A stretch of 64,000 nt of DNA from Pseudomonadota bacterium (GCA_023423895.1 JAFAER010000012.1:124001-188000); one strand, 5' to 3'; positions 49,056-59,347 are shown, numbered from the stretch's first letter. Translations and numbers: made by a program. Notes: generated by a model from the letters alone, not told the origin.

Positions 49056-52000
49056 TTATGAAGACCGGAACGGAGTCCCGGTCTCGGTGTGCTCGTCCGT
49101 GTCGTCGGATGCGTCCTCGGCGAGGTCGTCGGCGATGACGATCTCGTCGTTGCCGCCTTGCGTCGCCTCGAGATCGACCTTCAGGTCGGTGCCCGTCGGA
49201 TCTTCGATGTCCAGCAAGTCGCTCGACTCGAGCGTCTCGGAGGGCGTCGTGGTCAGCCCTTCCAGCGCGGAGCCATTCGTGGAGCCGACGGCGGACGTCG
49301 AGAGGGTGCTGTCGTTCGTCGTGATGTTCGGATCCGTCGCCAGCATCGGGCGATCGGTGCCGCTCGAGAGCTGTGTCTGCGGCGCGTCACGCATGTCCTT
49401 CAGCGCGTGCGGAAGGATGTGACCGCTTTCGGTCACCTCGTCGACGCTCATCCCGAACCCGACATCGTTCGGCCGCGAGGGACCTGTCGACGCCTGCGTG
49501 GACGCCGTCTCCTCCAGCGTCAGCGCGGCGATCCCGTCGGAGATCGACGAGCCCGTCGGGGCTTCCACCTCGAGGCGCTCGAGCGAAGCGTCGATTTCGT
49601 TCTCGAGGCCCGTGTCGCGCAGCCCGGTCTCACGCGAGCCGCCCGTACCGAGTCCGCGGATCGTCGTGGTCGCGATGCTCTCGGGGGGAGCGGGCGGCAT
49701 GTCGCTGTTCCGCTTCGGGAGCGGCGGCGGGCTCGAACGCGGGCCCGTGAGCACCGGTCGCGCCGTCGTTGCGGTCTCGCTGGTCGAGGTGATGTCGGAG
49801 CTCGGCACCTGCGAGGGTAGCGGCGCGCGGGCGATCGCCGACGTCGGGCCGCCACCCGAAAGCGAGGGCGACGACGACGGCGACGGTGGCGTCGAGTTGC
49901 GCGGCGCAGAGGGGCGCTGAGGTGGCCCGGACGACGTCGATGCCGGCGGAGCCGAGACGCTACCCTTCACGTTCGGCGCGCTCCGCGAGGGCGGGGGAAC
50001 CGGCTGATCGCTGACGAGCTTCGGCGGTGCGTAGACGAACTTGGGATCGCCTTCCGGCTTCTTGAGCTGGTTCGACTTGGACCGATCGAGGCCCTGCGTC
50101 GCCTCGGAATCGCCGGCCTTCATGCGGAGCACGCGGCGCCAGGCGTCGGCCGACTCGCGGCCGTCGGCGAGCTGCTCCTCCCAGATGCGCGCGACCTTGC
50201 GGGCGAGCTCGGCGCGGACGTTCATGTCCTTGCCGCGCAAGATCTGGTCCTCGTAGAGCTGCACGAGTGACTTGTAGTCGTTCAGCTCCATGAAGAGCCC
50301 AGCGAGCTCGTCCATGACGGCCTGATCCGTGGGCGACAGGTCGTGGAGCTTCTTCAGGTCGGCCGCTGCGTTGACCGGCTCGACGAGCTGCTCGCGGCGG
50401 ATCTTCGCGCGCCGTGCGAGGAGCTGGCGAACGAGCGGTCCGTCGAACACCTCCGAAAGCGCGTGCGTGAGGGCAGCCTCGGCGCGCCGCGGATCGCCCG
50501 TGTCGATCCCGAGCTGCTCGAGCATGTCGAGCGTGAGCCCGTCGACGTGTGCGACGAGCGCGTCGCCGAGCCAGGTGAACGCTTGCTCGGCGTCGTTGAG
50601 ATCGCGATGGGCGAGCGTCGCCGCGCGCCGAAGGAGGTTCGCGCGCGTTCGTCCGCCGTCGCGGGCACCGTGTCCGCCCTGCGCGAGCGCATGGCAGAGC
50701 GCACGACGAAGGCGGTCGCCGCCGCCGAACTTGTCGCCCTCGCGCGCCGCCGTCTCGAGCACGCCGACGGTCTCTTCGCTGGGCGCGCCCGAGAGCGCGA
50801 GCTCGAAGAAGCCGCGTGCGCGCTCCGGCTGTCCGCGCGTCGACGCGATCTGCGCCGCGCGTGCGAGCGCTTGCACACGATCGGCCGGCGCCTTCGAGCG
50901 CGTGACCTGCCGCTCGTACAGGTCGATCACGTCGACCGGCTTCGGCGCGAGCTGCGCGAGGCGCTCGAGCAGCGGCTCCGCCTCGGACGGCGGGATGAAC
51001 ACGAGGCCCTGCTCGCCGTGTTGCATCGCCTCCTGACGGGCGAGCCCTGCGCGCGCGCGGACCTCCGCCTGGCGGACGAGCTCGTGTGCGCGGTCGGGAC
51101 CTTGGACCTCGCGGGTCAGCACTTCGTGCGCGACCGCGAGCGCGTCCTGGTCGCCGGTCTTCACGGCGAGCTCTTCGAGGTGCTCCGCGAGCTTCTTGTC
51201 AGCCCCCTTCGTGCGGACGAGCTCGATGGCGACGGTCACCGCATCGGCGTCGCGGCCGACGTCGGCGAAGCGCTCGAACGCGCCGCGCAGCGCCGCGGTG
51301 CGCTCGACGCCGTGACGCGCGTCGAACCACCACTCCTTCAGCTTGCTTGCGACGATGCCCTTCCATCCGAGGCGATCGCCGAGCTCGATGTACGCCTTGC
51401 GAACGGACGCCTCGCCCTGGTCGGCGAGGTCCGTGAGCGCGCCGAGCGCCTCGTCGCCGCGATCCAGCTTGTCGGCGAGGATGGCGGCGAGCTTCGTCGT
51501 GAGGGCGACGACTTCTTGTTCGTCGGCCTCGATCTCGATGCGCTCGACGAGCAGCTCGGCGACGCGCCCCCACTGTTCGGTGATCTCGCACAGCTCGCAC
51601 AGGCGCGTCAGCGCGTCGAAGTCCTCGAGGTCCGCCTTGCGCACGAGATCGAGCGCGCGGATCGCGTTGCGCGGATCGTCGAGCTTCTCGTAGAGGCGCG
51701 CGAGGCGCGCGGCGATCTGTCCGCGCTCCTGCACGTCGGCCACGAGCTTCAGCTCGCGCTCGAGGGCATCGGCCGCCTCGGCGAGCATGTTCCGGTTCTC
51801 TTGAAGATCCGCGATCGCCTGCAGGGCAGGGCGGCACGTCGGGTCGAGATCCGACAGGATGAGCTCGTAGCGCGAGATCGCCGTATCGATGTCGCCGACG
51901 CCGTCCGCGAGCAGCTCCGCTTCGCGCAGCGCGACGCGCGCCTTCTCGGCCTTGTCGACGGTGTTCTGTCCGAGCCGTCGGAGGAGCGTCGCGGCCTCGG

Positions 52001-54488
52001 TGTGGTCCTCACGCTCGACCGCGTCGTCGATGAGCCGCTCGAGCGCCTCACGATCGTCGCCGTCCTCGAGGAGCTTGAGCCACAGCTCGCGCGCGAGCTC
52101 CTTGTCCTGGAGCCGGGTCGCGCAGAGCGTCGCGGCCTCGCGCCGGATGTTGATCCGCTTGCTGCGATCGGTCAGGCGATCGCCGCGCTTCGACAGGAAT
52201 GCGACGAGCTTGTCGGTGCTGTCGCTCTGGTTGTACCGGGCGACGAGCTGGTTCGCGTAGTCGTCGTTGAGCGGATCGAGCTCGGTGGCCTCTTCGAGGC
52301 GAACGAGGGCCTCGTCGGCCTGGTTCGCCCGCATCAAGTATTCCGCCGCGCGCGCGTTGCAGGCGGCCTGCTGCTTGAGGTCGCCGGTGAGGAGGCCGCG
52401 CTGGTAGGCCGCGTTCGCCGCCTTCTCCCAGGACTCCGCCGCCGAGTAGAGGCGATCGGCCTCGTCCCAGAGCTTGCCGTTCCGCAGAGCGTCGGCGGCT
52501 TCCGCGTACGAGTCGCCCGCGAGGATCGACTCCCCGAGCTGTTCGCGGAGCTCGCCGAGGCGCTGCATGAGCTGGCCGCGCGCGACCGGGTCTTCGATCG
52601 CCGAGGCGCCTTCGGAGAGGACGGCGGCAGCGAGATCGCCGCGATCGCCCTTCTCGAAGAGTCGTGACGCGGTGAGCACCGCCTGATCGTCGTCGGTTAC
52701 GAGACGCGCGATGCGGCCCCAGGCTTCGCCGGCGGCGACGAGGTCCTTGCGCTTCTCCTCCTGGAGCTTCGCGAGCTTCTTCTCGAGGAAGACCTTCGTC
52801 TCGACGTCCGACTCGATCGTCGCTTCCTGCTCGAGGACGTTCGCGAGATCGTCCCACCGCTGCGACTTCTCGAGGAGGCGCATGAGCGCCGTGCGTGCGC
52901 TCTCGTCCTTGCGGTCGAGCGAGAGGAGCTGCCGCCACGCGGCGATCGCGCCGTCGACGTCGCGGAGGTTGCCCTCGCAGAGGCCGGCGACCTCGCGGAG
53001 GCGCTCTTTGCGCGTCTCGAGCATCTCGGGCGTGTTCGCCGATGCGCGGATGCTCGCGAGAAGGACGTCGCGGAGCTGACCGTAGTCGCGCTTGCTGCGG
53101 AGGTAGTCCTCCGACCACGACAGCGCCTCCGGGTGCGCTGGATCGCTGTCGAGCACTTCCTTGTACTTTGCAAATGCCTCGGGCTTCTTGCCCTTGCCGG
53201 CGAGCATCTGCGCCGCATCGAGGATGCCCTGCAGCTTGTCCGGGGAGAGTCCGGCGCTGCGCGAGCTCCGGAAGCTCGTCTCGACTGCGCTCTCCGCCTC
53301 GGGCTCGGCGGCCTTGGCCGGCGAAGGTTTGGGCGCAGGGCTTGGCTGAGAGCGCTTCGCGGCGGGCGAAGCCATCGTGCCAGCGTCTTCGTTCGCCGCC
53401 GGACGCTCCGCGGTCTCCTTGCCGGGCGGCTCGACGATCGCGCCACCTGCCGCGGAGAGTGCCGCGCGGACCTCCTGGACCATGGCGCCGTTCGGATTCG
53501 CGGCGAGGTACGCGTTGCACCGCTGCGGCATGTCCGGCGGAGCACCGAGCGCCTGTGCGTAGTGGAGGAGGAGCTGGACGGCGCGATCGTGGCCGGGCTC
53601 GATGTCGAGCGCGGCGCCCGCGTACGCGAGCCCGTGCTCGCCTTCGTACGTCTCGGAGAGCGCGACGAGGAGCTCGGCCGCATAGTTGCGCTCGTCGGCG
53701 GGGACCGCTTCGCCCGCCTGGATGCGATCGAGGATGCTCGACGCGTACTCCTGCTGGAGCGCGGGATCGGAGCCGTCGATGTCGCGTGCCTGGGCGAGCG
53801 CGCGCGTCGCGCCGTGCAGATCGCCGGCGAGCTTTCGCGTCGCCGCCTCGTCCCGGAGAAGGCCGACGCGCCGTCCGGGATCTTGCTCGAGCTCGAGCTC
53901 CGCGCCGTAGAGCGGGATCGCGTCCTGCCACTGCTGGAGCTGCTTGTAGAGCTCACGCGCGTTGTAGATCGCGTACGCGCTCGTGGGGTCGAGCTCGATC
54001 GCCTTCTTGTAGCTCTCGATCGCCTTCTTCGGCTGCGAGAGCGGCGGCTCCGACCAGAGGCGTGCGAGCTCCTCGTGAAGGCCTGCGAGCTCGCCCCGGA
54101 TCTCGGGCTGCGTGCCCGCGAGCGGCGCGAGCGCCTTCGCGCGACGATCGAGCAGGGCGACGAGCGCCTTGCTGTCGCCCTTGTCGCGATAGAGCTGCGC
54201 GAGACGGTCCGCCGCGACCTGCGCGGTCGGATCCTTCTCGAGGGCCATCATCAGGATGCGTGCAGCCCGATGAGCGTCGCCAAGCGTCGTCGACCACACG
54301 TTGGCCGCCTCGGCGAGCCAGTGTGCGGCGTACGAACGGTCGCGCGTCTCCGTGCCGACGCGCTCGAGGAACATGGCGTAGCTCTTGGGGTCTGCTTCAC
54401 CCGCGGAATGGGCGTACGCGAGCGCTTCCTCGTCGTGGGGATTCTCGACGAGACGCTGCACGAGCCTGTCGATCTCGGCGCGATCCAT
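49056..54488 (-). CDS. Giant tetratricopeptide-repeat protein
   Basis: The product is about 1810 residues from ATG 54488; a TTG at 54515 is possible. There is no signal peptide. Residues 1 to about 1460 are TPR-like helical pairs throughout, for example AIESYKKAIELDPTSAYAIYNARELYKQL, AFAKYKEVLDSDPAHPEALSW and KAANAAYQRGLLTGDLKQQA. A Pro/Ala/Glu-rich linker (350-400) and a Ser/Thr/Pro-rich acidic tail (about 1480-1810) break the pattern. Such proteins are large interaction scaffolds in myxobacterial cells. No catalytic domain is visible. Long open frames on the opposite strand are shadows caused by its GC bias. Confidence 0.92.
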   Translation of the reverse strand: MDRAEIDRLVQRLVENPHDEEALAYAHSAGEADPKSYAMFLERVGTETRDRSYAAHWLAEAANVWSTTLGDAHRAARILMMALEKDPTAQVAADRLAQLYRDKGDSKALVALLDRRAKALAPLAGTQPEIRGELAGLHEELARLWSEPPLSQPKKAIESYKKAIELDPTSAYAIYNARELYKQLQQWQDAIPLYGAELELEQDPGRRVGLLRDEAATRKLAGDLHGATRALAQARDIDGSDPALQQEYASSILDRIQAGEAVPADERNYAAELLVALSETYEGEHGLAYAGAALDIEPGHDRAVQLLLHYAQALGAPPDMPQRCNAYLAANPNGAMVQEVRAALSAAGGAIVEPPGKETAERPAANEDAGTMASPAAKRSQPSPAPKPSPAKAAEPEAESAVETSFRSSRSAGLSPDKLQGILDAAQMLAGKGKKPEAFAKYKEVLDSDPAHPEALSWSEDYLRSKRDYGQLRDVLLASIRASANTPEMLETRKERLREVAGLCEGNLRDVDGAIAAWRQLLSLDRKDESARTALMRLLEKSQRWDDLANVLEQEATIESDVETKVFLEKKLAKLQEEKRKDLVAAGEAWGRIARLVTDDDQAVLTASRLFEKGDRGDLAAAVLSEGASAIEDPVARGQLMQRLGELREQLGESILAGDSYAEAADALRNGKLWDEADRLYSAAESWEKAANAAYQRGLLTGDLKQQAACNARAAEYLMRANQADEALVRLEEATELDPLNDDYANQLVARYNQSDSTDKLVAFLSKRGDRLTDRSKRINIRREAATLCATRLQDKELARELWLKLLEDGDDREALERLIDDAVEREDHTEAATLLRRLGQNTVDKAEKARVALREAELLADGVGDIDTAISRYELILSDLDPTCRPALQAIADLQENRNMLAEAADALERELKLVADVQERGQIAARLARLYEKLDDPRNAIRALDLVRKADLEDFDALTRLCELCEITEQWGRVAELLVERIEIEADEQEVVALTTKLAAILADKLDRGDEALGALTDLADQGEASVRKAYIELGDRLGWKGIVASKLKEWWFDARHGVERTAALRGAFERFADVGRDADAVTVAIELVRTKGADKKLAEHLEELAVKTGDQDALAVAHEVLTREVQGPDRAHELVRQAEVRARAGLARQEAMQHGEQGLVFIPPSEAEPLLERLAQLAPKPVDVIDLYERQVTRSKAPADRVQALARAAQIASTRGQPERARGFFELALSGAPSEETVGVLETAAREGDKFGGGDRLRRALCHALAQGGHGARDGGRTRANLLRRAATLAHRDLNDAEQAFTWLGDALVAHVDGLTLDMLEQLGIDTGDPRRAEAALTHALSEVFDGPLVRQLLARRAKIRREQLVEPVNAAADLKKLHDLSPTDQAVMDELAGLFMELNDYKSLVQLYEDQILRGKDMNVRAELARKVARIWEEQLADGRESADAWRRVLRMKAGDSEATQGLDRSKSNQLKKPEGDPKFVYAPPKLVSDQPVPPPSRSAPNVKGSVSAPPASTSSGPPQRPSAPRNSTPPSPSSSPSLSGGGPTSAIARAPLPSQVPSSDITSTSETATTARPVLTGPRSSPPPLPKRNSDMPPAPPESIATTTIRGLGTGGSRETGLRDTGLENEIDASLERLEVEAPTGSSISDGIAALTLEETASTQASTGPSRPNDVGFGMSVDEVTESGHILPHALKDMRDAPQTQLSSGTDRPMLATDPNITTNDSTLSTSAVGSTNGSALEGLTTTPSETLESSDLLDIEDPTGTDLKVDLEATQGGNDEIVIADDLAEDASDDTDEHTETGTPFRSS

Positions 54489-54680
54489 ACCCTCGCGGAC
54501 GGTACCACCCCGCAATGCCTCGCCGCAATCGAACTACGGGAAAGGCTCCGGGATTTTGACCAGGCCGCGGGGACGGTCACGAGGCGTCCGAAGCGGCGCG
54601 GGTTGTGGTAGGCGGCGCGCGCCCGCGCCCTGCCGCGCCCTGCCCCCCGGTTGCCCAACGGTCGTTGCCGCCCCGCGTCG

Positions 54681-55487
54681 TCACTGCAGTTTCACGACGA
54701 GGCTGTTCTTGATCTCGACGTCGTACGTGCGAACGCCGAACGGCGGGCGGCTGTCGTACCAGACGTTGGCGCTGACGCGCGCCGACAGGACCTTGGAGAT
54801 CGCAAACGAGACGAGCGTCTCGGAGAGGAGCCGGAAGTCGAGCGGGCGATCGAACCGGGGCTGCGCGTACGTGACGGAGCTCAGGTCGACGAGCGGCGCC
54901 ACGCGCATGTTCACGCCGGCGTAGTTGCTCGACCGGTGCCAGAAGTACTTGAGGCCCTCGGAGCCGGGAACCGTCTCGAGGAGCTCGTGCTCGAAGAGGT
55001 AGGTCGTCCCGGCGAACACCTCGACCTCGTCGACGCGGAGGAAGTCGAAGCGGAAGCCCGCGCCGTAGAGGTCGCGGACCGCGAGCCGGCGGAAGCGGTC
55101 GTGCTGCACCTGAGCGAGGGTCTCGAGCGCAACGAAGCTCGTCAGCCGATAGTTGTAGCGTGCATGTGCCATCCAGCGCGCCACGGTGGTTTCGCCGCGT
55201 GCTTCGCCGTAGTCGGCCGAGATGCGCGAGAAGAACAGGTGCGGATCGGACGTGACCCCGCCGAACGCCGACGCGGAGAACGTCATCGTGTTGGTGTTTC
55301 CGGTGCGACCGACCAGCGCTCCTTCCAGCCAGAGGAAGTTCGGGTTCGTCCGGAGCGTGCTCCGGAGCGCCTCCGCGTTGACCTGGGCGCTCGCGGGAGC
55401 AGCCGTCATGAGCACGATGACGGCTGCGACGGAGATCGCGGCGAAGACCCGCGCGACCTTGCGCAACAAGACCGAGCGATCGCTCAT
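54681..55487 (-). CDS. DUF481-type outer-membrane barrel
   Basis: The product is 268 residues from ATG 55487 with a signal peptide ending ASAQ. The mature part has the DUF481/YdiY signature L-E-G-A-L-V-G-R-T-GNTNT (a GNT-type repeat near the N-terminus), then regularly spaced aromatic beta strands ending in a hydrophobic Gln (NSLVVKLQ). DUF481 proteins are small outer-membrane barrels with acid-stress or lipid-linked expression in enterics; the function is unknown. It is divergent from the AI-2E-type permease with 69 bp between starts. The frame runs upstream to 55598 but ATG 55487 opens the signal peptide. Confidence 0.82.
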   Translation of the reverse strand: MSDRSVLLRKVARVFAAISVAAVIVLMTAAPASAQVNAEALRSTLRTNPNFLWLEGALVGRTGNTNTMTFSASAFGGVTSDPHLFFSRISADYGEARGETTVARWMAHARYNYRLTSFVALETLAQVQHDRFRRLAVRDLYGAGFRFDFLRVDEVEVFAGTTYLFEHELLETVPGSEGLKYFWHRSSNYAGVNMRVAPLVDLSSVTYAQPRFDRPLDFRLLSETLVSFAISKVLSARVSANVWYDSRPPFGVRTYDVEIKNSLVVKLQ

Positions 55488-55556
55488 CCGTCCGGGCCTC
55501 GCGACTTCCGTGCCGAACCTCTGCCTGCGGCACGTCGGTTGCTCCAGCTGCTCTCG

Positions 55557-56660
55557 ATGCTCTCCGAAACCGTGAATCGCGCCCATCGGGCGGTCCATCT
55601 AGCCACGACGACGCGGACCGCGACAGGGGGGCCTCGCCGGAGCATGGTCATCTTCCTTGCGCTCCTCTTCATCACTGGAGCGGTCCTGACGATGTGGCCG
55701 TTCGTCGCGCCGCTCGTGCTCTCTGCCTGGGCTGCGCACCTGTCGCGCCCGCTCTTCCGACGGCTCCGCGGCGCTCTCGGCGGAAGGGAGCGCGCCGCTG
55801 GCCTTCTGACGGCGGTCCTCGTCGTGATCGCGCTCGCGCCTCTCGCGCTCGCGATCATGACGCTCGTCCCGGCGGCGAAGTCTCTTCTCGAGCAGCTGCG
55901 CTCCGCGAGCGGCGGCAAAGGCGTGCTCGAGGCGCTCGTGTCGTCTGGCGGTCCTTCGGGCGGCGCCGTCGAGAGCGGCAAGGGTGTCATCTCGCTCGCG
56001 AAAGAGTACGGCGCGGGAGCGTCGAAGGCCCTTGCGCTCGTCGCCGGCGCCTCCATCGAGGCGATCATCGGAGCGTTCGTATTCTTCGCGGTCTTCTACG
56101 CGCTGCTCGTCGACGGAGACAAGTGGTGGTCGTGGACGCGCGAGCACGCGCCGGTCGAGAAGAGTGTCCTCGATCGGCTCGCGCACGCGTTTCACGAGGC
56201 AGGCCGCGGGCTCATCGTCGGCACCGGTCTCACCGCGGTCATCCAGGGCGCGCTCGCGACGATCCTCTACACGGCCTTCGGCGTGCCGCGCGCGTTCCTG
56301 CTCGGCATGCTCAGCGTCATCGGCGCGCTCATTCCGATGACCGGGCCGATGATCGTCTGGGTGCCGGTGTGCCTCGGGCTCGCGTTCACGGGGAGCGTGG
56401 GCAAGGCGGTCGCGCTCGCGGCGCTCTGCGCCGGCGTGGTCGGGACGGTCGACAACATCATTCGACCCTGGCTCTCGCGTAGGTTCCAGGTGGGCATGCC
56501 CGCGACCGTCGTCCTCGTCGCGATGCTCGGTGGCGTCATCGTCTTCGGCGGCTGGGGACTCTTCCTCGGTCCGCTCGTCGTCCGTCTCGCGGGGGAGATG
56601 CTTCGCGTGTGCCGGGAGCGGCGTCTGTTCGGGCGTGAGCCGCGCGCTGCCACCACGTGA
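55557..56660 (+). CDS. AI-2E-family membrane transporter (PerM/YdiK-like)
   Basis: The product is 367 residues from ATG 55557. About eight membrane helices have the AI-2E exporter family order: an N-terminal pair (LALLFITGAVLTMWPFVAPLVLSAW), a central soluble loop (about 105-150), then the long motif helix GRGLIVGTGLTAVIQGALATILYTAFGVPRAFLLGML, followed by IPMTGPMIVWVPVCLGL and DNIIRPWLSRRF. The frame to 54651 upstream is a shadow of the DUF481 gene. Family members carry small molecules or ions in some cases; the substrate here is unknown. It is divergent from the DUF481 barrel gene. Confidence 0.88.
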   Translation: MLSETVNRAHRAVHLATTTRTATGGPRRSMVIFLALLFITGAVLTMWPFVAPLVLSAWAAHLSRPLFRRLRGALGGRERAAGLLTAVLVVIALAPLALAIMTLVPAAKSLLEQLRSASGGKGVLEALVSSGGPSGGAVESGKGVISLAKEYGAGASKALALVAGASIEAIIGAFVFFAVFYALLVDGDKWWSWTREHAPVEKSVLDRLAHAFHEAGRGLIVGTGLTAVIQGALATILYTAFGVPRAFLLGMLSVIGALIPMTGPMIVWVPVCLGLAFTGSVGKAVALAALCAGVVGTVDNIIRPWLSRRFQVGMPATVVLVAMLGGVIVFGGWGLFLGPLVVRLAGEMLRVCRERRLFGREPRAATT

Positions 56661-56668
56661 CCGAAACG

Positions 56669-58243
56669 CTACTCGAAGACGCCGTAGTTCGACGTCGACG
56701 TTGGCGTCGCGGGCGCCGTCGCATTCGAGGCCCGCGGAGCGGCCGAGCCCTTCGGCCCGCGTCCGCCCGCCTTGCCGCCTTGGACGAGCGGCGGCTTGGG
56801 CGCGGCAGGCACCGGTTGTGCGGTCGGTAGCGAGTCCGGCGTGACGATCGGCGGCTCTGCGGTCTGCCACGGCGGGCTGTTCGTCGTGGTCGTGTTCGCG
56901 TTCGTCGTCGCGGGGCTCGGGTTCGTCGGTGCGCTTCTGCCGATGGCGTCCGGCGCCGGCGGCTTCCCGCTCCGCATTCCGAGGTAGACCCCGGCGGCAG
57001 CGACGAGGACGATGACGGGAACGGCGGCGATGACGAGCGCCGTCGGAACACCCGCGACCGTCTTGCGCCGCGGAGGCGGCGGAAGCGACATCATCGGCGG
57101 GCGCATCGACTCGGGGACGCGGATGCCGGCCGCGTTCGTGATCGACGCTCGAACGCCGCTCGTCGTCGCGCCTTGCGCCTCGAGCGCGGCGAGCAGCTCG
57201 CCGGCGAGGACATCGGCGCTGGCCTGGCGATCCGCCGGATCCTTCGAGAGCGCCCGCATGACGACGTCCTCGAGCTCCCGCGGGACGTTCGCCTCCGGGC
57301 TCACGTCGTTCAGTCGCTTCGGGATGGACTTGATGTGCCGTGCCATGACGACGACGGCATCGTTGTCCGTGAAGGGCGGGCGCCCGGTGAGCATCTGGTA
57401 GAGGATGACGCCGAGCGAGTAGAGGTCCGTGCGCGCATCGAGCGGTTTACCCTGCGCCTGCTCGGGCGACATGTAGCGCGGCGTTCCGAACACGGTGCCC
57501 GCCTGCGTCTCGATCACGCCCATCGGTTGGTCGTCGTCGCGCAGCATCTTCGCGATGCCGAAGTCGAGGACCTTGACGATCTCCTCGTGCCCTTCGCCGG
57601 GCGCCGAGCCGTACGCGCTCGTGAGCACACGAGCGAAGAAGAGGTTGTCGGGCTTGAGGTCGCGATGGATGATGCCCTTCGCGTGCGCTTCGGAGAGCGA
57701 ACGGAGCGCCTGGCGCGCGGCATCGACGGCGACGGGGATGGGCAGTCGACCGACGCGCGTGAGCCGCTGCCCGAGGCTCTCGCCCTCGAGGAGCTCCATC
57801 GCGAGGTAGAACTCGCCGCTCTCGCTCTGCCCGAAGTCGAAGACGGTGACCGTGTTCGGCGAAGCCAGGAGGCTGTTGGCTCGCGCCTCGCGTAGGAAGC
57901 GGGCCTTCGCGGAGTCGTCGATCGCTCGGTCGCCGCGAAGGATCTTGATCGCTACCTCACGGCCCATCGCGTGTTGCTTCGCGCGATAGACCGTGCCCAT
58001 CGAGCCGGAGCCCAGCTTCGCGATGATCGTGTAGCGCCCCTCGAGGGTGCGACCGACCATCGGATCGTTCTCCGTGGCAGCAGGGACCTGGAGGTCGCGC
58101 GCTCGTACGAGCGTGGAGCCATCGGTCGGACAGAGCGAGGGCGCCTGGCTCTCCGGCCAGGACGCGCGGCAGCGAGGGCAGACCAGCGCTCGCGGGTCCG
58201 TCGGGACCGTGTCGTCCAGGCGCGCGGCGGAGGGGAGGGACAC
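56669..58243 (-). CDS. Membrane Ser/Thr protein kinase with N-terminal zinc-ribbon-like segment
   Basis: The product is 524 residues from GTG 58243; the frame runs on to 58477 but that part is a Pro/Arg-rich repeat. Residues 22-40 carry C-x2-C...C-P-x-D (CPRCRASWPESQ-, LCPTDGS), a half zinc-ribbon found before some bacterial kinases. The kinase domain (70-335) has LGSGSMGTV, ATP Lys100, HRDLKPDN (D195), DFG and TPRYMSPEQAQG. A membrane helix (about 400-420; ALVIAAVPVIVLVAAAGVYL) and a Pro/Asn/Thr-rich exterior tail follow. No PEGA or PASTA repeat is seen. Its stop lies 8 bp from the convergent transporter stop. Confidence 0.92.
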   Translation of the reverse strand: MSLPSAARLDDTVPTDPRALVCPRCRASWPESQAPSLCPTDGSTLVRARDLQVPAATENDPMVGRTLEGRYTIIAKLGSGSMGTVYRAKQHAMGREVAIKILRGDRAIDDSAKARFLREARANSLLASPNTVTVFDFGQSESGEFYLAMELLEGESLGQRLTRVGRLPIPVAVDAARQALRSLSEAHAKGIIHRDLKPDNLFFARVLTSAYGSAPGEGHEEIVKVLDFGIAKMLRDDDQPMGVIETQAGTVFGTPRYMSPEQAQGKPLDARTDLYSLGVILYQMLTGRPPFTDNDAVVVMARHIKSIPKRLNDVSPEANVPRELEDVVMRALSKDPADRQASADVLAGELLAALEAQGATTSGVRASITNAAGIRVPESMRPPMMSLPPPPRRKTVAGVPTALVIAAVPVIVLVAAAGVYLGMRSGKPPAPDAIGRSAPTNPSPATTNANTTTTNSPPWQTAEPPIVTPDSLPTAQPVPAAPKPPLVQGGKAGGRGPKGSAAPRASNATAPATPTSTSNYGVFE

Positions 58244-58316
58244 GTGTGGGACAATCGTCGCGCTAGCTCGGTCCTGGCGCAAGGCGGGCGGAGCGTCGAG
58301 CTCACGATTGTCGTCG

Positions 58317-58366
58317 GGGCTCCGCCGGGCTCCGGCGGGCTCCGGCGGGCTCCGGCGGGCTCCGGC
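58317..58366. repeat. Five tandem 10-bp repeats
   Basis: GGGCTCCGSC is repeated five times without gaps, 74 bp upstream of the kinase start. The 10-bp period is not a multiple of three, so the repeat is unlikely to be protein-coding; this supports the later start for the kinase. One helical turn per unit could present a regulator with sites on one DNA face, but simple slippage is equally likely. Confidence 0.65.
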
Positions 58367-58486
58367 CGGCCGGTTGTCTCGTGCGCAACACCGTTCGCGG
58401 TCGGCATTCCTGCCCCGCGTCTCCGATGCGTCGCCGGCGGTCTCGCGATGGCTCTCCCCGGCACGCCTCGGGTACATGGAGCCGTT

Positions 58487-59347
58487 TCAGCGAAGAGGCA
58501 GCACGTTGCGCGGGTCGCAGACGACCGTGACGGTGTCCACGATCATCGGACCTCCCGCGGGGACCTTCGCGAGGTCGATCCCGTCGCGCACGCGGCGCAC
58601 CTCGAGATGAAGATGGACGAGGCTCGGCGAGCCGGAGTCGCCGACGGCGCCGACGAGCTGCCCTTCCTTGACGAGGGTTCCGACCGTGATCCCCGGTGCG
58701 ATCGAGTCGAGGTGCCCGAGCAGCATGACGTAGTCACGCGTCCGGCCGCCCTCGCGCAGGGTGTGCCGGGTGAGGACGGTCGTTCCGAAGAGCGGGCCTG
58801 CGTAGAGGACCTCGGCGTCACCCTCTTGGTGCTCGAGGGTGATCATGTGGACGGGCGTCCCCTTCGCCTGCGGCAGATCGACCGCGCCGTGCCCGACGTG
58901 TTTCAGCCGCGCCCCGCGCCGCTGCTTCGCGTCGGGCTGGTCGAGGTCATATCCGGAGACGACATGGTGCCCGCCCGCGAGGCCCGGCGGGATCGGGTAG
59001 CGATAGAGATCGTAGTCTGCCGGTCGCTCCGGCAGCCGCGGGATCTGCTCGTAGGTCGCCCAGCGGCCCGAGCGATCGCGGTGGGTGTTGGACTGCGCTT
59101 CCGCGACCGGGCCGTCGTCGGCCGCGACGAGGTGCACGCAGGCATCGTTGTCCGGCGCCGTTCCGGGGGGACACGTGCCGTCGCGGAGCTCCGCAGGTCC
59201 GCCAGCTCGCGCGTCGTCGCCTTCCAGGGCGGCCGCCGTCGCGCGGAGGTTTCGGGGAACGACGCTCGCAGACGGGGCGCCGAAGACCAGGAATCCGAGC
59301 GCCGAGGCGCCGATCCAGAGCCAGCGATCGCCGAGCGCCGTCCGCAC
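58487..59347 (-). CDS. M23-family metallopeptidase
   Basis: The product is about 286 residues from GTG 59347, chosen because it starts a signal anchor (WLWIGASALGFLVFGAPSA); the frame runs on to 59461. The C-terminal 140 residues are an M23 (lysostaphin-like) domain: the metal His and Asp in VGHGAVDLPQAKGTPV, the LLGHLDSIAPGITVGTLVKEGQ block and the final H-x-H (VHLHLEV). These hydrolyse peptide cross-bridges in murein or act as scaffolds. A Cys pair (TCPPG, DACVHL) lies in the linker. The kinase gene follows on the same strand after 243 bp, with no clear coupling. Confidence 0.85.
   Translation of the reverse strand: MRTALGDRWLWIGASALGFLVFGAPSASVVPRNLRATAAALEGDDARAGGPAELRDGTCPPGTAPDNDACVHLVAADDGPVAEAQSNTHRDRSGRWATYEQIPRLPERPADYDLYRYPIPPGLAGGHHVVSGYDLDQPDAKQRRGARLKHVGHGAVDLPQAKGTPVHMITLEHQEGDAEVLYAGPLFGTTVLTRHTLREGGRTRDYVMLLGHLDSIAPGITVGTLVKEGQLVGAVGDSGSPSLVHLHLEVRRVRDGIDLAKVPAGGPMIVDTVTVVCDPRNVLPLR

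Noticed and set aside
50343..52667. 774-codon open frame on the plus strand opposite the giant TPR gene
   Set aside because: It is the antisense of a helical, GC-biased gene; the composition is Arg/Glu/Leu-biased, with no recognisable domain, and the TPR frame is clearly the real one.
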